Positions 34,242 through 42,929 of a DNA stretch of 64,000 bases are shown piece after piece. The DNA lies in assembly GCA_013204555.1 (NCBI GenBank), contig JABMNO010000024.1, positions 67,953 through 131,952 on the forward strand. The letters are read 5' to 3'. The notes under the pieces were generated by a model, which was not told the origin of the DNA, did no database searches, and saw nothing but the letters and a program-made list of their open reading frames with translations. Every line of letters starts with the position of its first letter. Position 1 is the stretch's first letter. Source of the stretch: Chloroflexota bacterium (lineage in GTDB: Bacteria > Chloroflexota > Dehalococcoidia > Lucifugimonadales > Lucifugimonadaceae). The translations under genes were made by a program, and so were the position numbers.

Positions 34242-35266
34242 GCGTCACCTTCAACTGAAGACACCGAAATTCTGGCGTTTTGGTTGGCTGTTGAATCGCT
34301 CGGAACTCCTGGTGAGGACCCCGATCCTTGAGATGGCTCCAGGTCCGGCTGAGGCCTCAAGAATGAGGCGATCACAGCCAAAGTCAGGATCCCTGCTACC
34401 ACCCCCAGAGACGCGAAATTCGGGAAGCTATACACATCTGAAGCGAGCATCTTCGCCCCTACAAATACCAGCACCAGAGAAAGTCCCAGCTTCAGGTAGT
34501 GGAACTTGCTAATCACTCCGGCCAGCGCGAAGTACAGCGCCCGCAGACCTAGAATCGCCAGAACGTTCGATGTGTACACAATGAACGTATCGTCGGTCAC
34601 TGCGAATATCGCTGGAATCGAATCAATCGCGAAGATGAGGTCGGTTGCCTCTACCGCGACCAACACCACGAGCAGAGGTGTTGCGAATAGTTTGCCATTG
34701 ACCCTGGCGATGAACTTCCCACCGTCGTACTCATCGGTGGTCGGCACGAACCTCCTGAAAACTCGAATCGCCACGTTTCGGTTCGGATCCATGCTGGACT
34801 CGTTATGGAACGCCATTCGGATTCCACTTACCACTAAGAACCCACCGAATATGAAGATCACCCAGTGAAAGTTGGAGAGCAGCGCAGCGCCCGTCGCAAT
34901 CAGGACTCCGCGCATCACCAGTGCCCCAATTACGCCCCAGAAAAGGACTCGGTACTGTTGTGCCGCCGGAACTTTGAAGAAAGTGAAGAGCAGCAGGAAC
35001 ACAAAAAGGTTGTCTACGCTGAGCGACTTCTCAATCAAATAACCGGTCGTGAATTCCAGCCCCACCTCGCTTCCCTGCCATACGTACAGCATGGCGTTGA
35101 AAACTAGCGCAACTGCTATCCACACACCGCTCCAGCTGAGCGCCTCACGTGTGCTGATGACTTTGGATTTTCTGTGAAATACGCCAAGATCCAGGGCAAG
35201 CATGCCCAGAATAAAGACATGAAAGAGGATCCAGAAAAGGATGGGTACGTCCAATGTAATCTCCAT
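34238..35266 (-). CDS. TerC/Alx-family membrane protein
   Basis: 342 residues with about nine spans. The TerC core is unmistakable: FWILFHVFILGMLALDLGVFHRK, FTTGYLIEKSLSVDNLFVFLL, FWGVIGALVMRGVLI and VEATDLIFAIDSIPAIFAVT. The acidic residues in EKSLSVDN and ATDLIFAIDS are the conserved metal-contacting ones. The family is associated with tellurite resistance and, in the Alx branch that this resembles, manganese export. A Ser/Pro-rich cytoplasmic tail follows. It is the first gene of the pair with the transporter at 32811. No Mn-responsive riboswitch was recognised upstream. Confidence 0.9.
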   Translation of the reverse strand: MEITLDVPILFWILFHVFILGMLALDLGVFHRKSKVISTREALSWSGVWIAVALVFNAMLYVWQGSEVGLEFTTGYLIEKSLSVDNLFVFLLLFTFFKVPAAQQYRVLFWGVIGALVMRGVLIATGAALLSNFHWVIFIFGGFLVVSGIRMAFHNESSMDPNRNVAIRVFRRFVPTTDEYDGGKFIARVNGKLFATPLLVVLVAVEATDLIFAIDSIPAIFAVTDDTFIVYTSNVLAILGLRALYFALAGVISKFHYLKLGLSLVLVFVGAKMLASDVYSFPNFASLGVVAGILTLAVIASFLRPQPDLEPSQGSGSSPGVPSDSTANQNARISVSSVEGDA

Positions 35267-35376
35267 TCGCCACTGGCAACTTTGAACGTCCAGAAATCCA
35301 GACGCGAGCGCGAGAGGCCGAGGAATCAGTAATTAATATTTGGGCGAGTAGCGCCGCCAGTTAGCGGAGCGGCGGA

Positions 35377-35559
35377 TTAGTCCGCGTTGGCAGGTTCAGA
35401 AGGTTCATAGCGCGAAATGCGCTGACCAACGAAGGCTGAACGCTCGAGCCGACGGTGCCTGTAGGAGGTAGGTAGAGCAGCAAATAAGCCCAGACGACGG
35501 GGATCTCCCGCAACGATCGAGTTCCCCAATTTGGTGGGACCTTCGGCGGAATCGTTCAT
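35377..35559 (-). CDS. Possible small ORF coupled to the wHTH regulator
   Basis: 60 residues. Its ATG overlaps the regulator's stop by four bases (ATGA), the arrangement of coupled genes, and the frame stays open for 180 bp. The sequence (SAEGPTKLGNSIVAGDPRRLG...) has no recognisable family, is Arg/Ser-rich and may be chance. Listed because of the overlap only. Confidence 0.25.
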   Translation of the reverse strand: MNDSAEGPTKLGNSIVAGDPRRLGLFAALPTSYRHRRLERSAFVGQRISRYEPSEPANAD

Positions 35560-35885
35560 TGGGCGGACGTCTGTTCGCTTGTCGATAACAACTCAATCAG
35601 TTTTCCAACTGTGTGTTGCGACTCCAGCGGGTGCCGAAGCGGAGCGCTACTGTCTATCTTGTAGCGATTCTCTCTACCCACACGGGTTCTGCTCAGGTAG
35701 CCACTACTCACCAGTTCAGAGATGATCCTGTGCGCCGCCCGCTCAGTAATCCCCACCTGATCAGCGATTTCACGGATTCGCGAATCTGGGTCGCGGCTTA
35801 TCACTAGAAACACGTGTGCGTGGTTGGTCAAGAATGTCCAACCTGTTGGGGTGCTGGGGTTTTTGAGATCTGTCTTGTGTTGCAT
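35556..35885 (-). CDS. Winged-helix transcriptional regulator
   Basis: 109 residues from ATG 35885 (MQHKTDLKNPS). A longer frame from TTG 35927 would translate the operator and is unlikely. The helix-turn-helix is IREIADQVGITERAAHRIISELVSSGYLSRTRVGRENRYKI, with the wing at RVGRENRYKI; the MarR/ArsR-like N-terminus is TGWTFLTNHAHVFLVISRDPD. The helical tail is short, with no ligand domain. The palindrome just upstream suggests autoregulation. terC lies 290 bp downstream on the same strand and might be a target. Confidence 0.8.
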   Translation of the reverse strand: MQHKTDLKNPSTPTGWTFLTNHAHVFLVISRDPDSRIREIADQVGITERAAHRIISELVSSGYLSRTRVGRENRYKIDSSAPLRHPLESQHTVGKLIELLSTSEQTSAQ

Positions 35886-35900
35886 ATCGTCCCAACCAGT

Positions 35901-35924
35901 ATACATGACATGTATTTCATGTAT
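35901..35924. promoter_or_regulatory. Palindromic operator upstream of the wHTH gene
   Basis: ATACATGACATGTAT (35901-35915) is a perfect 7+1+7 palindrome, and the half-site CATGTAT recurs at 35918-35924, giving three half-sites in a row. It lies 16 bp upstream of the regulator's start, which fits repression of its own promoter. Confidence 0.6.
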
Positions 35925-36153
35925 CAAATTACGTGATATGTCCTTCTATGTTCAGATTGGAGCTCACCCCAATAACGCTCCCTCACTACTCAACTGCGTA
36001 GGGGAAATTGGGGTTGCTTCAAGGCCTGCCGCCTTCACCGCTTGGAACTCAGTATCGAGATTCCCTATGCAGATTCACGTCAGGCGGCCAAAAATCCGGT
36101 ATATTCCCCGGAACGCGTACGGAGCTATTTCGTAAGCCAACAAGGAGCCAGTG

Positions 36154-37635
36154 ATGAATCCGGCCGTTTATTTCATGGATGCGCGGAGTGATTCCGCCGA
36201 TACAAGCCTCATAGCGAAAGCGATCACAGTCTTCGACGCCGCTGGGTTGGACGAGTTGGTCACACCCGGCGATGTGGTCGCGATCAAGGTCCACTGTGGG
36301 GAGTGGAACAGTAGCGCTTACCTCCGTCCCGTATACGCCCGAGCACTTGCGGACCGGATCAAAGAACTGGGCGGCAGACCGTTCGTCTGCGATACAACGA
36401 CGCTCACCTACGGCCCGTACGCGAGCCGGGCGACGGAGTTGGATCTGCTTACAACTGCGGAGCGGAACGGATACACATCAGCAACGCTTGGCTGTCCATT
36501 TATCTCCGCTGACGGCTACGTTGGCACCAGCGACTTCCGGGTCGATATCCCCGAGGGATACCTGCTCAAAGAGGCATACGTGGCGCAAGCGATTGCAGCG
36601 GCGGACGTGCTCATCACCCTGACGCATTTCAAAGGCCACGGCATGGGCGTGATTGGCGGTGCGCTGAAGAATCTGGGTATCGGAGCGCAGTCCAAACGAG
36701 GCAAGTTCAACGTCCACATGGGCGGCCACCCGCTGTACGGCGTGGGCGCCGCAGTTGAGTTCAAGCCTGAGAAGTTCAAGGGCAAGGAAGGCGACCCGGA
36801 CTGGAAGTTGCTTGAGGATTGCTGCCCGTTCGGTCTGTTCAAGGTCACCGATGATGACAAGTTGGAATGGGACCGAGAGAAATGTGTGACATGCCTTGGT
36901 TGTCTTGGCGTGATGAACCCGCGCGGGATATTCACCCCAAACCAGAGCACTTTTGACGCAACTGACGCAGCGATCGCTGATGCTGCGCTTGGTGTGGTGA
37001 AGGCCGTCGGGCGCGACAAGGTTGGCTTCGTTACGGTTGCCGTGGATGTCTCGCCTAAGTGCGATTGCGCCGGCTTCTCAGACGTGCCGATAGTTCCGCA
37101 TCTTGGCGTATTCGCCAGCAAGGACCCCGTGGCTATCGATCAGGCCTGTGTTGACGCGGCGCAGCACGCCCCGGGCATACCCGGCTCGCTTTCGGAGGAG
37201 ATGGGTGTTGATGAGCCCGGCGAGAGGAAGTTTGATCTTGCAGGCGCGGCCATCGAAGGCCTCAGTGAGCAGACGACGATCAATACTGGCGTAGTCATTG
37301 GGCTTGGCAGCCGAGACCATGAGCTGATTCACGTTCAGCCAGCCGGAGCCGCCAGATTCCAGTTCCCACCAGACCCGCGGCCAACCGGCCAGAAGTTCGC
37401 CAAACTCTTTGAAAAGATCCCCCCGTTCCCTCGTGAGCTGTACGACGGTCAGGGTTACAACAGGTTGCCAGAAGTTGATCTGGACGCTGTGAAGCCCCAT
37501 GACGGCCCCACGGTAAGCGCGCATTCATACGCTCCCTACCATGGCGATGGGACTCAGCACCCGGCGACAAACGGCCAAGAGCGGAACGTGTGGCATCCGG
37601 GCGAAGAAGCGACACCGGGAGTGGACGGCGATTAG
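36154..37635 (+). CDS. DUF362 iron-sulfur protein
   Basis: 493 residues from ATG 36154, with AGGAG 6 nt upstream. Shows the DUF362 pattern: VAIKVHCGEWNSSAYLRPVYARALADRIKELGGRPFVCDT, LITLTHFKGHGMGVIGGALKNLGIGAQSKRGK and PHLGVFASKDPVAIDQACVDA. A Cys-rich stretch lies in EKCVTCLGC, with further Cys in SPKCDCAGF, suggesting an Fe-S centre. The molecular function of the family is unknown, although members are often found with oxidoreductases and cofactor pathways. It is followed by a 93-residue protein and an epimerase on the same strand. Confidence 0.82.
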   Translation: MNPAVYFMDARSDSADTSLIAKAITVFDAAGLDELVTPGDVVAIKVHCGEWNSSAYLRPVYARALADRIKELGGRPFVCDTTTLTYGPYASRATELDLLTTAERNGYTSATLGCPFISADGYVGTSDFRVDIPEGYLLKEAYVAQAIAAADVLITLTHFKGHGMGVIGGALKNLGIGAQSKRGKFNVHMGGHPLYGVGAAVEFKPEKFKGKEGDPDWKLLEDCCPFGLFKVTDDDKLEWDREKCVTCLGCLGVMNPRGIFTPNQSTFDATDAAIADAALGVVKAVGRDKVGFVTVAVDVSPKCDCAGFSDVPIVPHLGVFASKDPVAIDQACVDAAQHAPGIPGSLSEEMGVDEPGERKFDLAGAAIEGLSEQTTINTGVVIGLGSRDHELIHVQPAGAARFQFPPDPRPTGQKFAKLFEKIPPFPRELYDGQGYNRLPEVDLDAVKPHDGPTVSAHSYAPYHGDGTQHPATNGQERNVWHPGEEATPGVDGD

Positions 37636-37701
37636 CCGCGTAGGCAACGCCAGAGTAATCAAAGACCAGAAAACCAGACCAGAAAACCCGAAAGGAAACC
37701 G

Positions 37702-37983
37702 ATGCCCAGGGCTCAGGACATGTTGAACGAGGCGATCTCTATAACGGAGGGCGCTGCTTCAAGTAGCGGCGATGAACGCCTCAGCGGCCTGATAGAGAGA
37801 ATGCAGGCTCAGTCAGACAAGTTCTTTTTTATGTCTCTTGCCGGTGTTCCGCTTGCCAACAAAGCGAAAAAAGCCGCGGCGGTGATCGCATCGTCGGCAG
37901 ATGATTCGACTATTGGCGCGCTGGAAGCCATCGTCGCTGAGATTGAAGAAAAGTCTGACGCGCCGGGAACCGTGTTGACATGA
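37702..37983 (+). CDS. Small helical protein of unknown function
   Basis: 93 residues with a good ribosome site (AAAGGAAA) before ATG 37702. Composition is Ala/Ser/Glu-rich, predicted helical; no signal peptide or membrane span. FFFMSLAGVPLANKAKKAAAVIASS is the most distinctive part. It overlaps the epimerase start by 4 bp (ATGA), so it is genuine by context. No family was recognised. Confidence 0.6.
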   Translation: MPRAQDMLNEAISITEGAASSSGDERLSGLIERMQAQSDKFFFMSLAGVPLANKAKKAAAVIASSADDSTIGALEAIVAEIEEKSDAPGTVLT

Positions 37984-38852
37984 CCGGCCCGGTCCTGATT
38001 ACCGGCGGTGCCGGAAGCATGGGCCGTCTGGTAGTGAATCGCCTTGTGGCGGACGGCAAAAACGTTCGCGTCTTTGACCTGCCCGTGGCCAATTTCTCCG
38101 GTCTGGAAGAAATGCCCGGCATTGAGATAGCGAAGGGTGATTTGACCGACGGGCGTGATGTTCAGGATGCGACAGCCGGCGTTAGTGCCGTAGTCCACCT
38201 GGCGGCGATATTGCCGCCAGTCGCCGAGGCTAACCCCGAACTGACGAATCGAGTTAATGTCGAGGGCACCCGCGTTTTGCTTCAAGCGGCAACCGAGACG
38301 GCGCCGGATGCCCGCTTCGTTTTCAGCTCATCGGTCAGCGTATACGGGGCGGGTAATACGAGCGGCGTCGTGGGCACCAATAATCCGGTTGCCCCGGACG
38401 ATGTCTACGCGGAGAGTAAAGCAGCGTCTGAAGCGCTCGTAACGGCTTCAGCGCTGGACTGGGCGGTAGTGCGAATTTCCGGTGTAGCGATACCGGTCTT
38501 CCAGGAGCCGCCCGCGGCATGGCCATTCCTCGCTGACCAGCAGATCGAGTTCGTACACAGGGATGATGCCGTCTCCGCGCTCGTTGCCGCAGTCGACAGT
38601 TCAAATGCCGCTGGAAAGATTTTCAACATCGCAGGCGGACCCACATGGCGGATGACTGGCGCAAAGTACGTCTCCGACTACTTCAACCTGCTCGAAGTCG
38701 ACCCGGAAGAGGCCGTATATCAGGCACTACCCGGTCATTTCGCCTGGTATGACACGGCCGACGGACAGGCCGCCCTTGGGTATCAGAACACCCCATATGA
38801 GACCTATCTTGAACAGATCCAACAGGCAATCGACGTATTGATGGGCGAGTAG
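37980..38852 (+). CDS. NAD-dependent epimerase/dehydratase (extended SDR)
   Basis: 290 residues. Rossmann motif VLITGGAGSMGRLVVNRLVADG, cofactor-site VVHLAAILPP, catalytic Ser in FVFSSSVSVYG and the Y-x3-K pair in VYAESKAASE, followed by VVRISGVAIPVF. These are hallmarks of the extended short-chain dehydrogenases that epimerise or dehydrate sugars and sugar nucleotides. The last 60 residues, with RMTGAKYVSDYFNLL, form the substrate lobe. The substrate is unknown. Translationally coupled to the gene before it; a strong terminator follows at 38934. Confidence 0.85.
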   Translation: MTGPVLITGGAGSMGRLVVNRLVADGKNVRVFDLPVANFSGLEEMPGIEIAKGDLTDGRDVQDATAGVSAVVHLAAILPPVAEANPELTNRVNVEGTRVLLQAATETAPDARFVFSSSVSVYGAGNTSGVVGTNNPVAPDDVYAESKAASEALVTASALDWAVVRISGVAIPVFQEPPAAWPFLADQQIEFVHRDDAVSALVAAVDSSNAAGKIFNIAGGPTWRMTGAKYVSDYFNLLEVDPEEAVYQALPGHFAWYDTADGQAALGYQNTPYETYLEQIQQAIDVLMGE

Positions 38853-38933
38853 TCCCGAAACATCGATCACAAGAGCCGTTTTATGATCACGGCACCGTGC
38901 TGAGTCAGGAAGTCGTATAGCGATGCCCGGCAG

Positions 38934-38959
38934 GGGCAGGTTCGAAACCTGCCCTTTTT
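38934..38959 (+). terminator. Rho-independent terminator after the epimerase gene
   Basis: GGGCAGGTT (38934-38942), loop CGA, AACCTGCCC (38946-38954), followed by TTTTT. A 9-bp perfect stem with a U tract. Confidence 0.85.
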
Positions 38960-39063
38960 CACATTTACGCACGCTCTCATCTCGACAGCCGCCCGGTCGA
39001 ATGCGATGCTTGCCTTGATTTGCGCTGGAAATTGCGAAGCCCAATCCATACCGGAGGTTGGAA

Positions 39064-40716
39064 ATGCTGGTTACACAGGCGATAGCAGAGATACTCAAGA
39101 AGGAACGGACTGAGTACCTCAGTTGCTTCCCCACCACGCCCGTAATTGAGGCAGCGGCTGAGGTTGGGATCAGGCCAATCATCTGTCGCCAGGAGCGCGT
39201 AGGCGTCGGCATCGCAGATGGCTACGCACGAGTGACCAACGGAAGGACGCCTGCTGTCTTCGCAATGCAGTACGGACCGGGCGTTGAGAACGCGTATCCC
39301 GGCATCGCCACGGCCTACTCAGACTCATCGCCAGTTCTACTGCTCCCACTGGGGCACAGCCGTGCGATACAGGACACATTCCCGCTCTTCAGCTCGATGC
39401 GATCGCTTGGATCCGTTACCAAGAGCGTTGAGCAGTTGGTGTTGCCGGAGAGGTTGCCGGCCGCGATGAGACGGGCATTTTCCAAGCTACAAAACGGCCG
39501 ACCGGGACCAGTGATGGTGGAGATACCAGAAGACGTTGCAGCATTGGAGATCGATCCCGCGCTGATCGCCGCATACCGTCCCGCACCGGTCGTACGATCG
39601 ATGGGCGATTCACAGGAGATTTCGGCTGCCGCTGAGTCATTGCTACGCGCCGAGCGACCAGTGATACTGGCGGGTGCAGGCGTGCTGTACGGGGAGGCGT
39701 GGGATGAGCTCACCGAACTTGCAGAGTACCTGCAGGTTCCGGTGGTAACAACGATGGAAGGGAAGAGCGCATTTTCGGAGGTGCATCCGCTCGCACTGGG
39801 CAGTATCTCCGGCGTAATGAGTGGCCCGGCATTCAAATTCTTCGGTGAGTCAGACCTGGTCCTCGCCATTGGCACTAGCCTGACCATTCATGGAATGGTG
39901 ACGCCAATTCCCGCAGGAAAACGGATCATCCACACCACGAACGACCCGGCCGATATCGGCAAGAGCTACGACGTGGATCACGCCATCCTGGGCGACGCCA
40001 AACATGTGCTGCGCCAGTTGATCGAAGTGATCGCAGATATGACTGGCGACAAGCCCATCGACCCTAACGATGGTCCGGCGGCCGAAATTGACGCCAGCCA
40101 TTCGGCGTGGATGGCCTCGTGGATACCCCTGCTGGAATCGGATGAGCGGCCAATCAACCCGTATCGAGTTATCCGGGAGTTCATGTGGAACGTCGACCCC
40201 GCTGAGGCGATAGTCACGCACGATTCCGGCAATCCCAGGTTCGAAATCATGCCCTTCTACCGCTCAAACGGCCCTCGAACATACCTGGGCTGGGGCAAGT
40301 CGCACCAGTTGGGAACAGGACTGGGCCTTGCCATTGGAGCGAAGCTGGCCGAGCCGGAGAAGATCTGCGTCAACTTCATGGGCGACGCAGCGTTCGGCAT
40401 GACCGGGCTAGATTTCGAGACGGCGGTGCGCTCAGATCTGCCAATCACCACCATTGTCCTGAATAATGGAACCATGGCTGTAGAAGAAAAGAACATGGAC
40501 ACGTCTCACGCCCTGTACGGCACCAGAGATCTGGGCGGCGGCTATGCCGACATCGCCCGCTCTCTGGGTGGCTGGTCGGAGCGGGTAGACAGTCCAGCAG
40601 ATGTGGGGCCAGCGATATTGCGAGCGGTGGAAGCCAACAGAAACGGAGAAGCCGCGTTGCTGGAGTTCATGACGTCTGAAGAAAGCGCCTACTCGCACAT
40701 GAGACCCTTCTCTTGA
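39064..40716 (+). CDS. Thiamine-diphosphate enzyme, acetolactate-synthase-like
   Basis: 550 residues from ATG 39064, with GGAGG at 39053-39057. Three-domain layout of the ThDP decarboxylase family: the PYR domain holds the activating Glu in CRQERVGVGIADGYAR; the central domain has AERPVILAGAGVLYG and EVHPLALGSISG; the PP domain has NFMGDAAFGMTGLDFETAVRSDLPITTIVLNNG, where the diphosphate motif reads GDA...NN. It resembles acetolactate synthase, benzoylformate decarboxylase and related enzymes, but FAD-binding features of acetohydroxyacid synthase are not evident. Likely acts on a 2-keto acid. No small regulatory subunit is nearby, which argues against a branched-chain amino acid role. Confidence 0.83.
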   Translation: MLVTQAIAEILKKERTEYLSCFPTTPVIEAAAEVGIRPIICRQERVGVGIADGYARVTNGRTPAVFAMQYGPGVENAYPGIATAYSDSSPVLLLPLGHSRAIQDTFPLFSSMRSLGSVTKSVEQLVLPERLPAAMRRAFSKLQNGRPGPVMVEIPEDVAALEIDPALIAAYRPAPVVRSMGDSQEISAAAESLLRAERPVILAGAGVLYGEAWDELTELAEYLQVPVVTTMEGKSAFSEVHPLALGSISGVMSGPAFKFFGESDLVLAIGTSLTIHGMVTPIPAGKRIIHTTNDPADIGKSYDVDHAILGDAKHVLRQLIEVIADMTGDKPIDPNDGPAAEIDASHSAWMASWIPLLESDERPINPYRVIREFMWNVDPAEAIVTHDSGNPRFEIMPFYRSNGPRTYLGWGKSHQLGTGLGLAIGAKLAEPEKICVNFMGDAAFGMTGLDFETAVRSDLPITTIVLNNGTMAVEEKNMDTSHALYGTRDLGGGYADIARSLGGWSERVDSPADVGPAILRAVEANRNGEAALLEFMTSEESAYSHMRPFS

Positions 40717-40742
40717 AAACATGCCAGATGTTTGACGGACCC

Positions 40743-40844
40743 GGTAGCCACCGGGCTTGCCCGGCCGGACGGTCGGTATATGCGAGTATCTCGTTGAGCC
40801 GTGGCGGTGGATGTGACGCTGGAGGGGCAAGCCCCTCGGCTACC
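40743..40844. repeat. Inverted pair of REP-like hairpin units
   Basis: The left end reads GGTAGCCACCGGGCTTGCCC and the right end, reverse-complemented, GGTAGCCGAGGGGCTTGCCC. Each contains its own hairpin (40751-40764 and 40822-40837). They match the unit at 9932-9960. Such inverted pairs are typical of REP/BIME elements. Confidence 0.6.
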
Positions 40845-40900
40845 TGTCAATCGTCGATCGAAACCCTGATCGATAGGCATTTCGGCATGACACATGCGAG

Positions 40901-42337
40901 ATGTATTCAGTGACCACGGACGAACTCGCCTTCCAACCAGCATGGCAAATCGCGGAACGTATCCGTTCCGGCGATCTCTCGCCCGTAGAAGCCACTGAGT
41001 ACTTTCTGGGGCGCATAGAAAAGCTAGACGGCACACTAAACGCCTTCATAACCGTCGCCGCGGATCAGGCGCTTGATGCAGCACGCAAAGCCCAGAGTCG
41101 GCTCCTTGCGGGCGGCGATGTCCCTCCACTGCTCGGAGTGCCCATCGCCCTCAAAGACCTGGAAATGACGGCCGGACTCCGCTCCACAATGGGCTCCCCA
41201 GCATTGCGTGACCACGTGCCTGAACGAGATTCGGTGGTGGCAAAGCGAGTCAGGGCGTCCGGGGCGATCATCGTTGGAAAAACGAGTACGCCTGAGATCG
41301 GCATCTCATTCAACACGACAACCGATAACCCCATCAGCGGCGTTTGCCACAATCCGTGGGACCTCGCCAGAACGACCGCAGGCTCCAGTGGTGGGTCTGC
41401 GGCGGCGGTAGTTTCAGGCATGCTCCCGTTTGCGACTGGATCGGATGGCGGTGGGTCGATTCGCATCCCCGCAAGCTTCTGCGGCGTCTACGGAATCAAG
41501 CCATCGCATGGCCGAGTGCCGCGTGGCAACGGATACGGCGGTGCTGAGCCAAACCAGTTTGCCCAATCGGGCCCAATGACTCGGGACGTGCGAGACGCGG
41601 CGCTGTTGCTGAGTATTCTCTCTGGTCCACACCCCGCTGACCCAAACTCTCTGGTCCACCGGTCCGGCATCAACCTGGCCACGGAGCGCGAGCCTGACCT
41701 GGCCGGTGTGCGGATTGGCTGGTCACCTGATTTCGGCTATGGCGTGGTGGATCCCGATGTCTCAGATACCGTCCTCATAGCGCTTCAGAAGTTGCGAGCA
41801 TTCGGCGCGGTTGTAGAAGAAGTTGACCTGCCTCTTGAGGCGGAGTTAATTGAGCACTTCTGGACGATTTTTGCAGCGAACGCATTCGCCGCGTTCGGAC
41901 ATCTCATGGATGAGCACCCGGTGCTGCTGGGGCCAGACGGACTTGAGGCGATGAGGCTTGGGGCGGAAATCAAAGGCGCTGACTATGCACATTCCTTGAG
42001 AAGGGTCGCCAACCTCAAGCAAGATATGGCGACTGTAATGAAGCGGTACAACTTCATCGCCTCTCCAACAACCTCGATAACCGCGTTCGACCCCAACAAC
42101 AGGCCAACGGAAGTTGATGGACGCAAATTCGATGGCGTGTACGGCTACTTCCCGTTCACGTATGTATTCAACATGACAGGTCAGCCTGCGGCCTCAGTCC
42201 CAGCGGGACTAACGGGCGGACTCCCGGTAGGCCTACAGATAGCAGGCCGTTACGGCGATGATCTGGGCGTCCTGTGGCTTTCAGCCGCCCTCGAGAAGGT
42301 GTCGCCGTGGGCGGGCTTACGTCCGGTTGTGAGCTAG
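40901..42337 (+). CDS. Amidase (amidase-signature family)
   Basis: 478 residues. The Ser-cisSer-Lys triad is visible: Lys in GVPIALKDLEM, cis-Ser and nucleophile Ser in the signature TAGSSGGSAAAVVSGMLPFATGSDGGGSIRIPASFCG, then GIKPSHGRVP. The C-terminal part holds MTGQPAASVPAGLTGGLPVGLQIAGRYGDD. The enzyme hydrolyses an amide bond, in a cytoplasmic protein without a signal peptide. It could also be a GatA-like subunit, but gatB/C are absent and the substrate-side residues are not those of GatA. It converges with a response-regulator gene and their ends overlap by 4 bp. Confidence 0.88.
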   Translation: MYSVTTDELAFQPAWQIAERIRSGDLSPVEATEYFLGRIEKLDGTLNAFITVAADQALDAARKAQSRLLAGGDVPPLLGVPIALKDLEMTAGLRSTMGSPALRDHVPERDSVVAKRVRASGAIIVGKTSTPEIGISFNTTTDNPISGVCHNPWDLARTTAGSSGGSAAAVVSGMLPFATGSDGGGSIRIPASFCGVYGIKPSHGRVPRGNGYGGAEPNQFAQSGPMTRDVRDAALLLSILSGPHPADPNSLVHRSGINLATEREPDLAGVRIGWSPDFGYGVVDPDVSDTVLIALQKLRAFGAVVEEVDLPLEAELIEHFWTIFAANAFAAFGHLMDEHPVLLGPDGLEAMRLGAEIKGADYAHSLRRVANLKQDMATVMKRYNFIASPTTSITAFDPNNRPTEVDGRKFDGVYGYFPFTYVFNMTGQPAASVPAGLTGGLPVGLQIAGRYGDDLGVLWLSAALEKVSPWAGLRPVVS

Positions 42338-42747
42338 GCCAGAACCGCCTCGACGGCCCCGCGTATGACGGCGTTCTGGGCCTGTTTGTCCAGGCATATC
42401 TCGGCGCCCATATCTATGAAGTCCGGTTCCAGATCTGGATCTGAGAACGTAGACATCAGGATTACCGGAATTTCGCTTGTTCGCTCGTCCGCCTTCATTC
42501 GCACCAGGGCCTGAAGCCCGCTGACGTCTGGTGTATCAACGTCCATCAACACAAGATCGGGCAACCGGTGCTCGCAAGCGCCCGGAACTTCGCCGCCATC
42601 AACAATTTGAGTTACCAAAAGACCGTCATCCTCCAGCAAGGTCGCCAGTCTCAACCTGGAGTCGGGATCATGATCGACTACAAGGACACGAACGCCGCTG
42701 CCCCGAACCGCCGAAAAGAAGGAAACATCTCCGCCTGCAGAGTTCAT
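42334..42747 (-). CDS. Single-domain response regulator
   Basis: 137 residues from ATG 42747 (MNSAGGD), which has GGGGA upstream; the frame is open for 23 more codons. Receiver motifs: acidic pair in VLVVDHDPDS, phospho-acceptor Asp in LVLMDVDTPDVSG, switch Ser/Thr in VILMSTFSD and Lys in CLDKQAQ. No output domain, so it acts by phosphorylation-dependent protein contacts, CheY/Spo0F-style. No histidine kinase is encoded in the window. Confidence 0.85.
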   Translation of the reverse strand: MNSAGGDVSFFSAVRGSGVRVLVVDHDPDSRLRLATLLEDDGLLVTQIVDGGEVPGACEHRLPDLVLMDVDTPDVSGLQALVRMKADERTSEIPVILMSTFSDPDLEPDFIDMGAEICLDKQAQNAVIRGAVEAVLA

Positions 42748-42929
42748 CTTGCCATCCCCAAAACTGAGTACCTCTGGTAGCAGTTTCGGTCCTATCGGAG
42801 ACACCTGAAAGTGCAATAAGGCTCGTTCGCTGAACCAGACGGTTCATGTTGTCCCGAGATATTGATTCATCGAACTTCAGGCGAAGTAAAACTGAATGGC
42901 GTATGGCAGAATTTCTATGCCGCGTTCCC

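Noticed and set aside
35330..35400. GGGCGAGTAGC near terC as a manganese (yybP-ykoY) riboswitch
   Set aside because: It is on the plus strand while terC is on the minus strand, and the second conserved half of the motif is absent.
38934..38959. GGTTCGAAACC as a tRNA T-arm
   Set aside because: It is the top of a perfect 9-bp hairpin followed by five T. No acceptor, D or anticodon arms can be drawn upstream. It is a terminator.
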